This document shows, piece after piece, positions 12,301 to 25,636 of a stretch of DNA of 64,000 nucleotides; within the stretch, counting starts at the first letter, position 1, and every line of letters begins with the position of its first letter. The notes under the pieces are model-generated. The model did not search any database, was not told where the DNA came from, and saw only the letters and a program-made list of their open reading frames with translations. The stretch is from Cyanoderma ruficeps (Eukaryota; Chordata; Aves; Passeriformes; Timaliidae): positions 650,644-714,643 of the forward strand of contig VZDJ01007755.1 of the NCBI GenBank assembly GCA_008694505.1, in the 5' to 3' direction. The position numbers and the translations under genes are program-made.

Positions 12301-15300
12301 CAATGCATCTGATATGTAACTGTTTCCAAATGAGAGGCCAATTTTGCACAGCACCAAATTCCTTCAGCTGCTAGCAATTAAGACAGATAGTTCAACACCT
12401 CAAAGGCCTTATTTTGTGGAAGTATGAGTTATCTCATCTGCACTGATTAATTAAGATCCACTGAGGATAAAGTTCTGAACGTTCGCACTTTTCAAAGTAC
12501 TCCTTACTCTGGGTAATGACTATTTTCCTGGGTAAACTTTGCCAAGATTGGGAACATAATAAAGAATCTAGGTCTCTAAAAGGCAGCATTTACTCATATG
12601 AATTATGCCATTTTACAGCAGAAGTTTCAGACTGCTACTCACATGATTAAGAATTGCAGTTCATCCATCATTAGGAAAGCCATCAATAAATAAATGTTAA
12701 AATATGAATACATGGTCACGCCCTCGATACTGCAAAGAGCACCATTTTAAAGTGTACTAATAATTTAGCCTGCCAATAAATGTTCTTAATGAAACCCTTC
12801 AGACTAATGTTGGAATAATTTTGCTTGATGCAAATGGAAAAATTCTTCATATTAACCTGATGGTGGGGGTCACTTGAGGCAATGTGCTTGCATGTGTGTT
12901 TGAGAGGCTCTTCATGTAAGAGACAAATATTCAGTAACAGAAAAATACAAATATAACTTACAACATTAAAAAAATTAGATAAGGAAAGATGTTTAAAATA
13001 TTTGCAATTATTATCATCTTACTGTTATTACACGTTTATTTTGTGTGATGAGTGCTGTTTGTTGAAGAACAGAGAGTCTGTATGTGATTAAATTTAAAGT
13101 GCTTTTGTATTTAATGTCCAGGTATATTGCAAAACATTCAAATGCAAAGCACAATGGTTATTACTTTCCTCTTGCCCTTAAATTTTAGATTGATGTTGCC
13201 TTTATTCATATGAGGGTTATTTTTCTCCTCCATGCAAGAATTTTGTACAAGAAACTTGCCAAGACAAGATGGCTTTTTGTTATGTTTAGCATGACCTTAT
13301 AAACGGGATTGTAAAACAGTTAGAGGGTTGTCTACAGAAAACCATGAAGTCTGTGCTTCTACTAATTTCAGCTTTGCCTGCCAGGCCTTCTACCCTTCAA
13401 GACTGCTATGGCTGCAAACTTTTCTTCAGATTATAATTGAAAATTACTTCACAAGTTATTTTATTCACTTGTGTAAAGATTTCCTGCTTTTTTTCCTTCT
13501 GTGTTCATGCTCTTAGACACAAAGGAAACTGTGTCAAGTGCCACATTTTTGAAAGAAAGAGAAATCCAATTCCTGCCTCAGCTGTAAAATAGGATGGGTT
13601 TTGTAACTCGAGCCAGGATGATGAAATGCTGCAAGTCCATGGGTAGATTGCTCCCTCTCCTGACAGCCTTCCATATTGCAGAACAGTTTTTTAACCGGCT
13701 AAAATTGAGGCCTATTCAATACATCTGGTTTACTATTGATTTTTACTTTTGATCACTTATTAAAAATTTATAAAACTTAAAAATATTTCATAATTATATC
13801 TGATCTCTGTTACTGCACTTTACTGGGTACAATAAGGAAAAATGCATTGCTAAACATATCTCTTAAACACATCTGATGATGTTTCTCGAGGCCTGCCTAC
13901 GGCTAAGCCTGCCATTTTCTGTGAAGAAGGTTCTGAAGCAGGCACACAAGATTTTTTACGTGTTTCTACAGAAGAGAAGAAAAGAAACATATTTAGGGTC
14001 TTTTATCTAGGGTGTCTCTAAAGTGGGATATCACTTTACAAGGACATTTATTATGTGCTCCATTTCATCATTTCAACAAACCCAAGGTCACATTTAGTTC
14101 TCAGAGTTTCCTATGCCCTGCTTCTAATCAAATCTGAGGCCTTATGTATGATCTAAAACTAGTAAGAAACCTCTAGTTCTACAGAATTTCCAGTCAATAA
14201 TGTACCAGTAGCAAAGAAGACAAACACTATTTTCAGTGTAGCCAGATTTTATTATGAAGCTGAAAAGACACAATTTTCTTTGCCCTGAAAGCTGAAAAGC
14301 TAGGAGCAAAAGCCATCTGTAGTCAATTTTTAAGTTAATATCATGTGTGAGAGTTTGATTTACGAGGGTTTTGTTTGTTTCCTAAAATTTAGAACTGATA
14401 TTATTATCTGAAATCTTTTAGTTCTGATAGAATGAGGCTAGATATTTTTGGCTAGTTTAGAAAATAATTAAAATAATCCCAAAAGTCCCAACATAACCAA
14501 AAAATATAAAATGTCATAATCAGACTCATTCATTAATTTTGCCCCTTTAGAACCAGGGGGCCTAGAGATGATTTTTTCTTTATGTATTAAAAACTGACTT
14601 CTTGAGGCAAATAATTAATTTTTAAGTTTCAGACCACAAGGGAAAAAAAAAAGTATTTTTAAAAGACAATAAACCCATGTTTCAGTGTTAGCTGAAGATA
14701 AAGAGGATTTCTATGCCACTTGAAGGCATAGACACTAGCAAAGAAGGAAAATGGTGATCATCTCTCCGGGGAGGGGCTTCAGGCAGAGGGTACCCTCAAA
14801 GGGAGCATGTGACAAATTGGGTCTGGCTGGAGCCACGAGCCCCATTCTTGTGAGACAGTGTGAACAGAACTGCTGGGGAAAGGCAGAGGGAAATGGACAC
14901 ATGCCCAAAAGCACCTCCTACTGCCAGAACCTGATGTTGATAACTGGCTGAGCACTATGCTGACCCCCAAGGTCAGGGGGAAATGTCTGCTAATGTTAAT
15001 GGAGAAATGTTTTCATGAGAAAGAAATATTTAATATATTTTTCTTTACCAGGAGACCATTTTTATTCCTATTTCAAGTTTCATCACAATTTCTGTGGCAG
15101 TTCAGTTCTCCTGGGTGTATAAGAATGGCTCACATCTATGTGCAAATCTCTGAGTTTAGGAAACAGGCAGAAACATGCATTTAAAATATACAACCAAATT
15201 ATGTTAAGAAAAAAATTATTTGGTTGCCATTTAGAAATTTGATTAATATTTTACTCCCAAGAAAATAAAACACCTAAATGATGTAGAATTGCTGATACTT

Positions 15301-16180
15301 TATGAGACTTGGGAGAAACTGAGGAAATGTTTTTCAAAATTTTTTTCTTGAACAAATCATAAATTCTTGATTACAGATCAGACACATTGGCCAGTTCCAT
15401 TGTAGGAGATCAGAAAATTATTGGAGTCAGGGGTTCAAAGATAAGCAAAAACCGGTTGGAAGGTGTAAATTTGGCTTTGGGGAAGGATCTGTCAAGATGC
15501 ATGTATCTCTCTAGACAGAATGAAGACACCATGATGGAAATCAAAAAGGAAAGAAACCAGGAGGTGGTCACACCAAACCAGGGCTAACAGGAAAGAAAAC
15601 TTAAACAGGAAGGATACAGGAAAGGACCTAGAAAAAACTAGAAGGAGAAATATATTGCAAAGTACAGATTATTATGAGATAACAACACAAGGAAAAACTG
15701 ATATCCAACAACTTACAATCTTAGCAACATCTGAGAAGTGCTTCTCAGAAAATACAAATTTTAAGCAACTTACTAAAAATTCTTGTTTAGTTATGATTTG
15801 TGTAAATAAATAAAAGTTCCAACACTGGGTAATTCTCTGTCAGAAAAAGAAAAAATAGCCTAGAAAGATAAGGAATTACACACAGCACTAAGACAAGTAG
15901 AACTACTGTAATAACAAGTACTATTGCAATTCTTTGAAGGTCTTTTTATGAAAACTAAACACCACAAAGTCGAATGTTCAAAATTTAACAGATTCTTGTT
16001 GTGAGTAAAACTGTTTTTTTGTAATGCAACCTCTGCTTCCAGGGTATATAGGCAACAATCCAGTGAGAAACATCGCAGAACTGAAACTTAAGTCCGCACA
16101 ATAGTGGCACATTTTGCCAGGAGCTAAGAGAGTTCAAATGCCATGAGCTTCTATGGAAACTCTGAGCATCATCTCAATTA
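9346..16180. other. Long stretch without gene or clear transposon
   Basis: This stretch is AT-rich and contains no exon that I can recognise. It holds a T/G-rich low-complexity tract at 12162-12213. The part around 12540-12900 has many AATAAA- and ATTA-type motifs and little sign of repeat origin; it could be conserved non-coding DNA, but that cannot be judged without other genomes. Confidence 0.5.
12162..12213 (+). repeat. TTTG/TTTGG low-complexity tract
   Basis: The tract is built from irregular TTTG, TTGG and TTTGG units with no A or C except one CTT interruption. It is ordinary low-complexity DNA. Confidence 0.75.
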
Positions 16181-16308
16181 AAAAACAAAACAAAACAAAA
16201 AGCAAACAAGCAAACAAAAAACCACTACAAAAACAGAAAAAATAAACAAAACCCCACTACACAAACAGAAAAAAAAACCAAAACAAACAAAACCCCAAAC
16301 AAACAAAG
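16180..16308 (+). repeat. A/C-rich low-complexity tract (AAAAC/AAAC type)
   Basis: The tract contains irregular AAAAC, AAAC and AAGC units. An imperfect longer unit containing CCACTACA...AAACAGAAAAAA occurs twice, near 16221-16240 and 16253-16273, so part of it arose by local duplication. Confidence 0.75.
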
Positions 16309-16953
16309 GCAGGAAAAAACCACCTCACACAGCATCTTGTGCCTCAAATCCATTTCCCCTCTGCTGGGAAAAGTTTTGCTCAAGGGAAAGATTTGCATTT
16401 GACATAAAATGTCTAACAAGTGCATCACTGTTAAGAACTTTGAAAACTAGATGAAATGCTAAATCCAAAAGAACTTCTGAAAAACATATCTTTTTTAAAA
16501 ACACCTAAACCTATTTTTTGTGACACAGTTGGAATAAGATTGATTTTCGTTCTGTGTATTTAAGTGGTTTTTTTTCTTTCATTCTCATGGGTCATCCAAG
16601 TCAATATCAAAACCAGACTTCTTGTCTTCTACAATTAAATTTAAATAGATTAAGATAAATATTTACTTTGTGCAGATTGCTTTAAATAATTGGTATAAAA
16701 GTGATCAGAGGTAGTCTTTGAAGTTCATACCACTTCAGAGGAAGTGATGAAATTTCACTCTGTGTCGGTACTGAAGGTTCCCTGGGCAGACTGGCAATGG
16801 CTTAATAACATTACGACAGTGACACTAGAAAGTAGTAGGATATGATCAAGATACATTTCAATTTTAACATCTGAAAGACACAGTAAAATCTATTCAACTA
16901 GCTTTTTAATTTAGGATGCCTCTCTTAACAAGTTTTTTAAAAAGAAACATGAT
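16309..16953. other. Unique DNA, no gene seen
   Basis: Nothing beyond ordinary AT-rich sequence is seen between the A/C-rich tract and the TTCC microsatellite. Confidence 0.6.
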
Positions 16954-17025
16954 TTCCTTCCTTCCTTCCTTCCTTCCTTCCTTCCTTCCTTCCTTCCTTC
17001 CTTCCTTCCTTCCTTCCTTCCTTCC
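16954..17025 (+). repeat. (TTCC)18 microsatellite
   Basis: Eighteen uninterrupted TTCC units (72 bp), ended by GTCC. Being uninterrupted it is likely to vary in length between individuals. It is a pure polypyrimidine strand and could form triplex DNA. Confidence 0.97.
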
Positions 17026-20000
17026 GTCCATGGAAAACATTGCTGCAATCATCACAGCTGTAACTAATGCTGCATAAAAATAAACAGTTTCCTTTTTAAG
17101 GAACTGATTTGTTCTATTTGCATAGACATTTAGAAAACCATATCAGTCTCTGCATGAAATACAGTAGAAAATTTATCAGAATTGTCTCAAATGTTCCTTT
17201 ATAGCACACCTGGAATATACATGAAAATTTCAAAATCAGTGAGTGTCCTTCATGAAAAATAACTAAATTAAATCTCAGCTTTATGTGTTTAATGAACAAT
17301 TAGTTGCTTTCATGGTTTACATAAACAAAAATTTGAGCTTTTTGCGGGTTTTTTGTATTCGTGTACAAGGCTGAATTTCTCACTCTTGATTTCTGGATTG
17401 TTTTTCAGGCACAGTCTGTTGCAGCTCCTGATCTTCTAGTCTCAAATAGCTTCTTTCACTTCTGAGTATATGTTGCATGTCACTGCAGTGAGATCCACAG
17501 CAGAGCACCTGCCTCTGCTCCTGTGAGTGAGCCAGATCTGCCCTGTGCTGCTGTCAGCCATCCAAATCTTGGTATTGACCACTCTTGTTCCTCGTCTTCA
17601 GCACACAAGTACCATTCATCCAGATGAAGAAGTAGTCACTGTATTAGGAAATCTTTATGGTTCATGTCCCAATTCTACTCCCTGGTGTTTTTCCACCATT
17701 CTTCTTTTTTTTTTTTTCCCTGCATTGCAAACTGGCTGTCCCATTTCTTCACAAGCTTAAACCCAAACAACTCTCCTCATCCCCGTCTAACATCCAGGTG
17801 TCATTGGAATTCATTCTCACTCTTACACTTGGAGAAACTTCAGTACTTTCTTCTCAATTAAGTGTTGTTACATTTCTAAGTAAGAAACCTGCAATCACTG
17901 AAAATAAACAGCAGCATTAACTCTAAATGACTCCTTATTCAGAAAGGAAAAGGCTCCAGTGGATTTCTTTAATGGTTAAATTGAGCATGTAATAAATGGT
18001 TAAATGGGCCTGTAGAATAATTATTTATGGGCTGTTTTTAACTTCCCTGTTAATGCAGTTGTCTATTCTTCCCTGCTCCATTAAAGGATATGACTGAAGT
18101 GTGAAGGTAGCTGAATCCTGAAAAATCCCAAGAGTCATAAAAAGGATAGATATAAATCAGCTGTTGACTGTCACTTCCTGGATAAGATCTGAGGAAGGAG
18201 GAGCATTACATGAAGCCATCTATCTGGAGATGCTTGTATGGAGAAATGTATGTACATTCACTTTACTGATGTAATGTACTGTATGTAATGTAATGTATGT
18301 ACTTTCACTTGACCTCTTAACATAGTCTTATGACTTCTGTGCTTCAACCTCCAGGTTATCCATGCCTGAGGTGGCTATTTAACATAATCTACATGTGTTG
18401 TAGAGTAGATATGTGATAAAAGCTTGCATGTGGCCAGAATGGAATAAGCTAAGTGAAGATTTATCAAGTCTCTGAAGGTTTCCAGCACTTCTCAGAATGG
18501 CTTAATAATAGAGAGACAGCTCTTCAAGAGTGTTTTGTAAAGCAGTAAGTTTTAATAAAAGCAAAATAACAAACAATACAGAAATAATAGGAAAACTGAG
18601 CAGAGGTGTCAGAGAAACCTTACACCTTGCTACAACACCCAAAAAAACCCAGAGCATCTCTGTGCTTGTTCTTAACTACTGAACGACTCAGGAGGGGTCT
18701 ATTGGCAAAGTGCCATTAGAAACAGCTACAGGTTTTGAGAAACATTGCTAAAGCCCAACCTGTGCCTCTGTGCTGGCACTGAGCCAATTACGATGAGAAG
18801 GCTATGGAAAATTCTAGTTTAAATTCCTTACATGTTCCAAGGTAAGCTGAAACTCTTTCCCTGATATAGAAACACCTGCTTGGGTGTGGGAGTGCATTAC
18901 TACAGATATGGACCAAGAATTGAATTTTTTCATCCCAAAATCTGTTAAAAGACAGGCATATGACAAAACCAACAAAAAATACATATGTGTTAAGGGAAAT
19001 GTTATCTTTCCTTATAGAAGGGGCCTTATGCACAGCAGCCCTCATATCTTTATGTGGCCGCTAGATTTTATTTCATAAGGGAAAAATGCTACCAGCCTTA
19101 CCTACTCCATCAATACGGTATTCATCATGATCTAGAACATCCAGATGCAGTCTTAAATTTTTAAGTAAAGGTTTAATTTACTTTAATTCAACAGAGAACA
19201 CTAACCATATACATGGCAGTTTTGTGCTTTCCTTCTTAAAAGACAGAGTATAAAACATCTTAAAACACCTCTGAGCCATTTACTCAATCCAGAAGAAAGT
19301 TTGAAGGAAGCAAAAGGAAACCTGCCTTGAGAAACTGTGCTGGTCATTTTCCAGCCACCAGCACATGTAAATAGAAATAACCTCACTGTCAGGAGAACAC
19401 AAGCAGTGAGGCTGTTATGTTTAATCCTTTTGAATAAGCTATTTAAAGAGGGCCAAAATATCATAAAAACAATTAGAAGCTGTTTACCCGTTGGTTAGTG
19501 AAATCTTTGGATCTGTGGGTTTCGCTGTAGTGGGAGAGGAGGAAGTGGCCATTTCTACCACCAAAGACTACTAGCTTCTCTTCTGGATGTAAAGAATCAT
19601 TTTTAAAAATATATTTTCCAAATACGAATATTGTCTGAGCAAAGCTTTTTCAAAAGTTTTCTTTGGGTATTTTGAAAATGCATGATCCAAAAAAAATAGT
19701 TATTTTGGAATTTTATTTTCTGTTCAACGTCGTAGATGCATCTATGAATATGATCGTTCTAAAGGTGTGTTTCTGCTGGGAGTGAATCTGTTGGCTCCAG
19801 GTTTATGTGGGGAGATGACGTGTTGGCTTCCCACAAATACACCATGAGAAAGAAGTTCTTTACTCTTTTTGCATGAAAGACAGCCTGAATGTATGAGTTT
19901 ATTATTCAGTGCACAGGACTCAATGCCTCTTGTTTCTGTCCAGGCTTCAAGAGCTTCAAGTTTGGTCACTGTGAGTGCCCTAGCCCGGGGAATGACTGAT

Positions 20001-20278
20001 GCACATTTTTGCAAGTGCCATGGTCACTGTAGATGCGAGGCCAGGGGTGTGTTCTCCATCTTGTAACAGGGTCCCAAAAGCCCTCCTGGCAGGCTGTGGT
20101 AGATTATCAGACCTGCTACAGAGTTACCTTCGGTCAGTGAAGAATTGATCAGGCTTCTGGAGGACATGAGCTAAGGCACTCGCTTATCCTGCACTAGGCT
20201 GGGGCAAGGCTTAACAATGGAATGATGCCTGGAGGGGAAGGAAAAGTGTCACAGCCAAGAAGACCCTCATTAAGCCCT

Positions 20279-20316
20279 ATTTGCATATTAACTTTCATAC
20301 TCGTAAGAATGCAAAT
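20279..20316. promoter_or_regulatory. Opposed pair of octamer motifs
   Basis: ATTTGCAT at 20279-20286 and its reverse complement ATGCAAAT at 20309-20316 are both exact POU-factor octamers, 22 bp apart. Function is not shown; an AT-rich region yields octamers by chance now and then. Confidence 0.3.
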
Positions 20317-21000
20317 GAAAAGAGAACATGCCTTACACGTATGATGACAGTCACCAAACCCCACCTATAACATGGAGCTCTTCCATCCCTTTGTGAAGGG
20401 ACAAAAAATTATTGGGTAAGAAGAGGGTTTTGGGGGCAAAACAAAGAAAATCTTAAGCTATGTTTTCTTTTTGACAGCCACACTTATGCAAATACAACAC
20501 AAACGGATTATCTATCTACCTGTCAACCAGTCCTATTTAGCCCTATTTCTTTTTCCTTTATAAGTCTGAAAAAGAAAAAGATTTTTGAAAACATATGTGA
20601 AAGAATCATATTAAATTGCTTAAAAATTTTAGGCCAGGAAAATGCTGAAAATTCATGTTTAAGATTCTGAAAAAAAAAATCTTGCCTTTTGGTTTGTTTC
20701 CAAAATACATGAAAGTACCTTGAAATACCTCAAAATTTTCCTCCTTGACCTGGGGACTATTTGACTTCTTCAATTCTTCTCAGGCACGTACTGGGCTCAC
20801 TAAAAATAATGTTCAAAAATCTTACTAAACAATTTCTTAGAAAATGTGGGAATGCTGAATAGGGTGTTGCTTTTCCCAGAAGTCTTTCCATTTACCTCAT
20901 TTCACCACATTATTTTGCTGTCTTCTACTGATGCCAATTGGATTGACCTATCTTAAAAAGCAGGCTTAATCATTGTTTAACTGCAAAGAAATGTTTTAAC

Positions 21001-21067
21001 AAAAAAACAAACAAAAACAAAAACAAAAACAAAAACAAACAAACAAAACCAAAAACCAAAACAAAAC
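21001..21067 (+). repeat. AAAAAC/AAAC low-complexity tract
   Basis: The tract is made of AAAAAC units followed by AAAC and AACC variants, with no G or T. It could be the decayed tail of an element, but no body is recognised upstream. Confidence 0.85.
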
Positions 21068-22229
21068 TATTTTAATGTTTATATTATTTTACTTTTAAGG
21101 GATAGAGATGTGGATGGATGTATTGTCCTGTAATATTTATAGAGTTGTCATTAGTCAAGAAATTAATTTTATAGCAGATAACCTCTTTAATGAATGTATT
21201 AGAGTAGGGATTACACATAGGTAGTTAAGATGTAATAGGGATGAACTTAAGCTCTGTTATTCAGTTTTTCTGTTAGGAATATAGTTTCTTCACTTCTTCA
21301 GGCACAATACTCAAAATCAAACCAGAGTCAATGTGAACTCCATAAAATATTAACAGATTAAATTTTTGAAACTGGCATTAAAATGCAGCAGAACTCAAGG
21401 GATAGACAATATGTATATTTCCATTCTTCTCCCACCTACATCTAGTAATTTAAAGAAAACTCAAGTCTAGGGAAACCTAGATTTGAGGTAAATATTAAAA
21501 TTAAATATAACTCTTTGCTGAGCAAAACTTAGGGGGCACTCAATCTCCATGAGTTTGATAGTCCTGTACCAGATTTTGGTTATTGTTCCCAGTTCACATA
21601 TATTGGTGAAGAATATCTACATCTAGTTTGCCTAGATAAGAAGTTAGTTAGGTAGAATACTCACAAAACTAAAATTGCAAGATAGAATAAAATAAAAGGA
21701 ACTTAGAAATTTATTACTGTTATGTTGGGAAAAGGATGAGTATGGCTTCTGCAAGACTCAAGGATACCTAACTTAATGGAGGGGCAAATATAAATATGTC
21801 TATAAATATTTTCATAATTCTATACTTCAGAAAGAAAACAGAAAGGAGGTGTACTGTGTCAGCTCTGAGGGAAGTCTGCGAAAAATAGGAAGTTTGTATT
21901 TGGTTTTTAGAAAACCTTTCTTTTACTCTAAGCAATGCAATAAAATCCTAAATAAATAAGCATATAAAGACATCCCACTGCTTTTACTGTATTTTTCTAG
22001 CTTTGATCTCTTTGTAAATGGGAAAGCCCCGTGTTGCTTGTCTTAACAGGAAGAGAGACTATTCAAGGATGCCCCATTTCCCTATTCTTCTGGGGGTCCT
22101 TCAGCTGACCTTTTTCTTGACTTACCTACATAACAATTTCAGATGTAAGCTTTTCTCTTTCATTTCCTACAATTTCGTCACAATTTGGAGGGGTGGGGGG
22201 TCGGTGGTCTCACTTTGTGGAGAGTTCAT

Positions 22230-22271
22230 CTTCTTTGATGGATGACATTGCTTCTTTGATGGATGACATTG
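22230..22271 (+). repeat. 21-bp exact tandem duplication
   Basis: The unit CTTCTTTGATGGATGACATT plus G occurs twice head to tail (22230-22250 and 22251-22271) with no mismatch, so the duplication is recent on an evolutionary scale. Confidence 0.95.
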
Positions 22272-25200
22272 ATACAGAATCGCTAATTTGAAGTTGCTTT
22301 GTTCGTGAGCTTAAATTTTTAAGAACACTCAATACACTTTATGCCCAATAGATGGCAGTGAAGGACTGAAAAAGCCACCAGCTTTGGTCATGATTTTATT
22401 TTTAATTATCTTCTACAGTGAAAATACCCAGCTAATGCATTACAGCTTAACGCTTCCACTAAAGAGCAGGAATAATTTTAAATTCCCTCTAAATTCTGAC
22501 CTGATTTTTCATAGGAATCTGGAAACTTTATATGCATCATAATCTAGACTTTGCTTTCTGGTTTTTTATGACTGTTTCTGCTTCTGTTCCTCCTTTCTTA
22601 ACCCTTAAAATACTTTCTTAACATTCACAAAAGTTAATGCCACTTTTTAAATTAGATTTCAATCATTGTTGACAAGGTGATGATAAATTCCAGTGCTTAT
22701 GTCTTCATTAAAATGGCATAATCTCTTCCATGTCTCCAGGTTAGTGGCCAATAGAACCTAAGTAGATACAGAAGATCTTTATGTGTTTACACTTCTGGGA
22801 AATATAAAATGTTTTACTGAATTACTCAAAGTATTTGTATCAACTACATTAAAAGAATAGGCTCTGCAGCAATCAAGAGAAGGAGCTGTGTTTGGAGTTT
22901 AGAGGAGGAAAGTTGTTCTCCATCATATGTAACATTCCAAGTTTCATTACATAGCAGTAGGATTTTTCAGAAAACCTTAGAGCAAAAATGTCACAGGTAA
23001 TTGACTGATTGTTCCTAAGGGCCTTGCTGTCTTTTCACCATGAAGCTTCAAGCTAAAACTGATAATTTATTTGCAATTCAGAAAAATGTGAGCCACAAAA
23101 AGTGGCAATGTACTACTTTATGATTGTGCTTTATATAGCAAGATATTGAGAGAAAAGTACCTGCAAAGCAATATTTGCTATTTATAAATCTATTTTATAA
23201 AAGAGTTTCTTTGTAGCTTCTTGCAAGAGTATGGAATTTCTCCAAGGTTTTGAGATTTTGTCCTCACTTTTTCAGGTGATTGGCCAATTTTATAAGGTGA
23301 TATGCATGCACAAAAGGGATCTTGAGAAAACCAGTATGAGACAGAGAAAGAAGCTAAGAGAAGGTAGTATGGAAAATACCAATGGGAGTTTCCTAAGCAA
23401 TGATTTTACCTGTCAGATGATGAAATTCTTTGCAAGAGATTTCTACCTAACTAATTTCACTGATTGACCTCCATTTTTCCCATAAGGACTAAATTGAACA
23501 TCTGTCTTGTGATACAGAATGCTTCAAAGCAAACCCTAAGCAAAGATGTTGGGGGTTTGCCACTGGTGGTAGGTTTCACTGCTGCTTTTCCAGCAGTAAA
23601 AGCCCAAAATACAGGCCTGCCATTTTGTGCTCCCTGCAGTGAAGCAGCTGTTCCATACAGTCCATAAAGGGTGCAGTTTTCAAAAGAGATTCAAATTTTC
23701 TGCTTTGGTAGTAGAAAATTAATAAAATTGACCACATTTGGGGTTTTTTTTTACCATCAGTTACTATGCAGTAATTTTTTCCTAGCTTCAATATTCATAT
23801 CATTTTGGCTCACACCTCTTTCCTGTAACAACATCATAATAGCTCAGTGGTTTGGATCAAGATGATACATCTTGAAATATCATGTCGAAAATCAGCCTAA
23901 ATAGTTCAAAGAGCTGTTTTGGCATTGGATCAAAATTCACTCAAAAAATTTAAGCTTGTATTTATACAATAAACTGTGCTAAACAATGTAATTATGGTTC
24001 ATCATGTCAACTTGAATAAACTTGAAAGGTTTCACTGTTTTTGATGCCATTGTAAAAGTGTACCAAAAGTGAAAAACTGAATACTGTGTGTTTTCTCTTG
24101 AACCACAAAAGAAGTCTAAGTCCAGATAATACTAAGGGTCTCATTTAAAAACCACAAACTCCTGAGAATTTAGAGTTAATACTAAAAATACAGTCTTAAG
24201 TTATTTTGTTGCATGTAGGTACTGAAGAGGTGGAACTACCTAAGCAGGACGGGGTTAGTTAAGGATCCTAAACAGAGTTTGAAAATATCCACAGACGCAG
24301 CATTATATGTCGCCAGTCCCATTTACGGATACTGCTATATTAATGACACAATATTTGTTCTAGAGGCCACCAAATATCTTTGCCAGATTAAACATTTGTA
24401 ATCTGGATCCAACTTTAATATACTCTTTCAAATGGGAAAGCCACAAACAGCTATAGGCAACATCAACACTGTCTCCCTCAATCTGTTAATTTGTCAGAAT
24501 TACAGACATGGTAGAGCCAATAATAATAACCACCTTCCATGAGGACATTAATTAGAATGTTAAAATAATGACACTCCTTGCTATAAACAAATCTGAGTTT
24601 AGTGTGTTGGAAGAAAAATCCTACACTATTTCAACAAAAGATTGGCAGTAAACAGATCAGACCAGAGAAAATGAGAGTAGAGTATAAACTTCCTTCCCTC
24701 TTTTTATCCAAAGATGCTCACAATCTGCAACTTTAGAATACACCTGGCCACCTGCTCTATTTATGACTTTGTTACTTATTACTTACCATTTTGGGCATGT
24801 CTGCAGAGTATATGTGCTCACTTAAACATAGAATATAACTCTCTTAGAAATGTCCACTTCCCTTCCTTAGGTGGAACTAAAGGGATTATCCTGTGTTTTC
24901 TCTACAGCCGCTGGATTTGCTTTTTCAATTCCATGGGCTTGTAATGACATGGCAATAAGACAAATGGAGAAGAAAGAGGAAAAACAGTATGAAATACAAT
25001 GCTAATCTCTAGCAATTTCAGCAGTGGAGACCTTTCTGGACAAGGGCTGCATTCTTGACTAGTGGACTAGATTAGTGATACAAATATGGGACACCAGGCC
25101 ATGATACTGAGCTCAATGGTAATAGAGCTCATTTTCTGTGAAACTCTTCCTTATTCCCTCCCTGCCAGTTCTGGCATTTCTCTCCTCTGATCTTAAAGAG

Positions 25201-25631
25201 GAATTCTTCTGCAAGAGCAAAACATTTTCAGTAAAAAATTTTCTTTTTAACGAATGGTTAATTGTTGAAAGGTTTGATCAATTTTAAGGTTGAAAAATGG
25301 ATACACATTTGGGCTCTATGCATATCATGGCTGAAGTGCCTGTGTGGCAATATAGCAATTCTATAGGTGTCTGGTACCTGCCTCACCAGGTATAGATATT
25401 CAAAAGCCATTGGAACAACCCTCTCACAAAAGGCAAAGGGCAAACTAACAGCAGATATTATGTTGCTGTTTTCCATAAAAATTTGCACTGAGATTGCATA
25501 GAAATAAAAGAGAACATCAATTTGCAAGAGGCATTTTACCTTCAGTCTGCTTACCCAATATACTAGAGCCCAAAATGGAGTCACTGTACATTTTTGATTA
25601 TTTTGTGTTATTTCTGTTTATCTTTGTGTTG

Positions 25632-25636
25632 CCTGA
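25632..25636 (+). repeat. Left target-site duplication of the solo LTR
   Basis: CCTGA immediately precedes the TGTATTGG start of the LTR and is repeated exactly after its end at 26675-26679. Five-base duplications are typical of several avian endogenous-retrovirus groups. Confidence 0.9.

Larger units (their letters stand above)
17026..25631. other. Long stretch without gene or clear transposon
   Basis: No exon, RNA gene or interspersed repeat is recognised. It contains an A/C low-complexity tract (21001-21067), a 21-bp tandem duplication (22230-22271) and a pair of opposed octamer motifs (20279-20316), each listed separately. Short open frames occur throughout but show no family motifs. Confidence 0.5.

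Noticed and set aside
19742..20066. Overlapping frames on both strands, 90 and 65 codons
   Set aside because: They have no recognisable domain and no convincing splice sites. They may reflect locally higher GC only.
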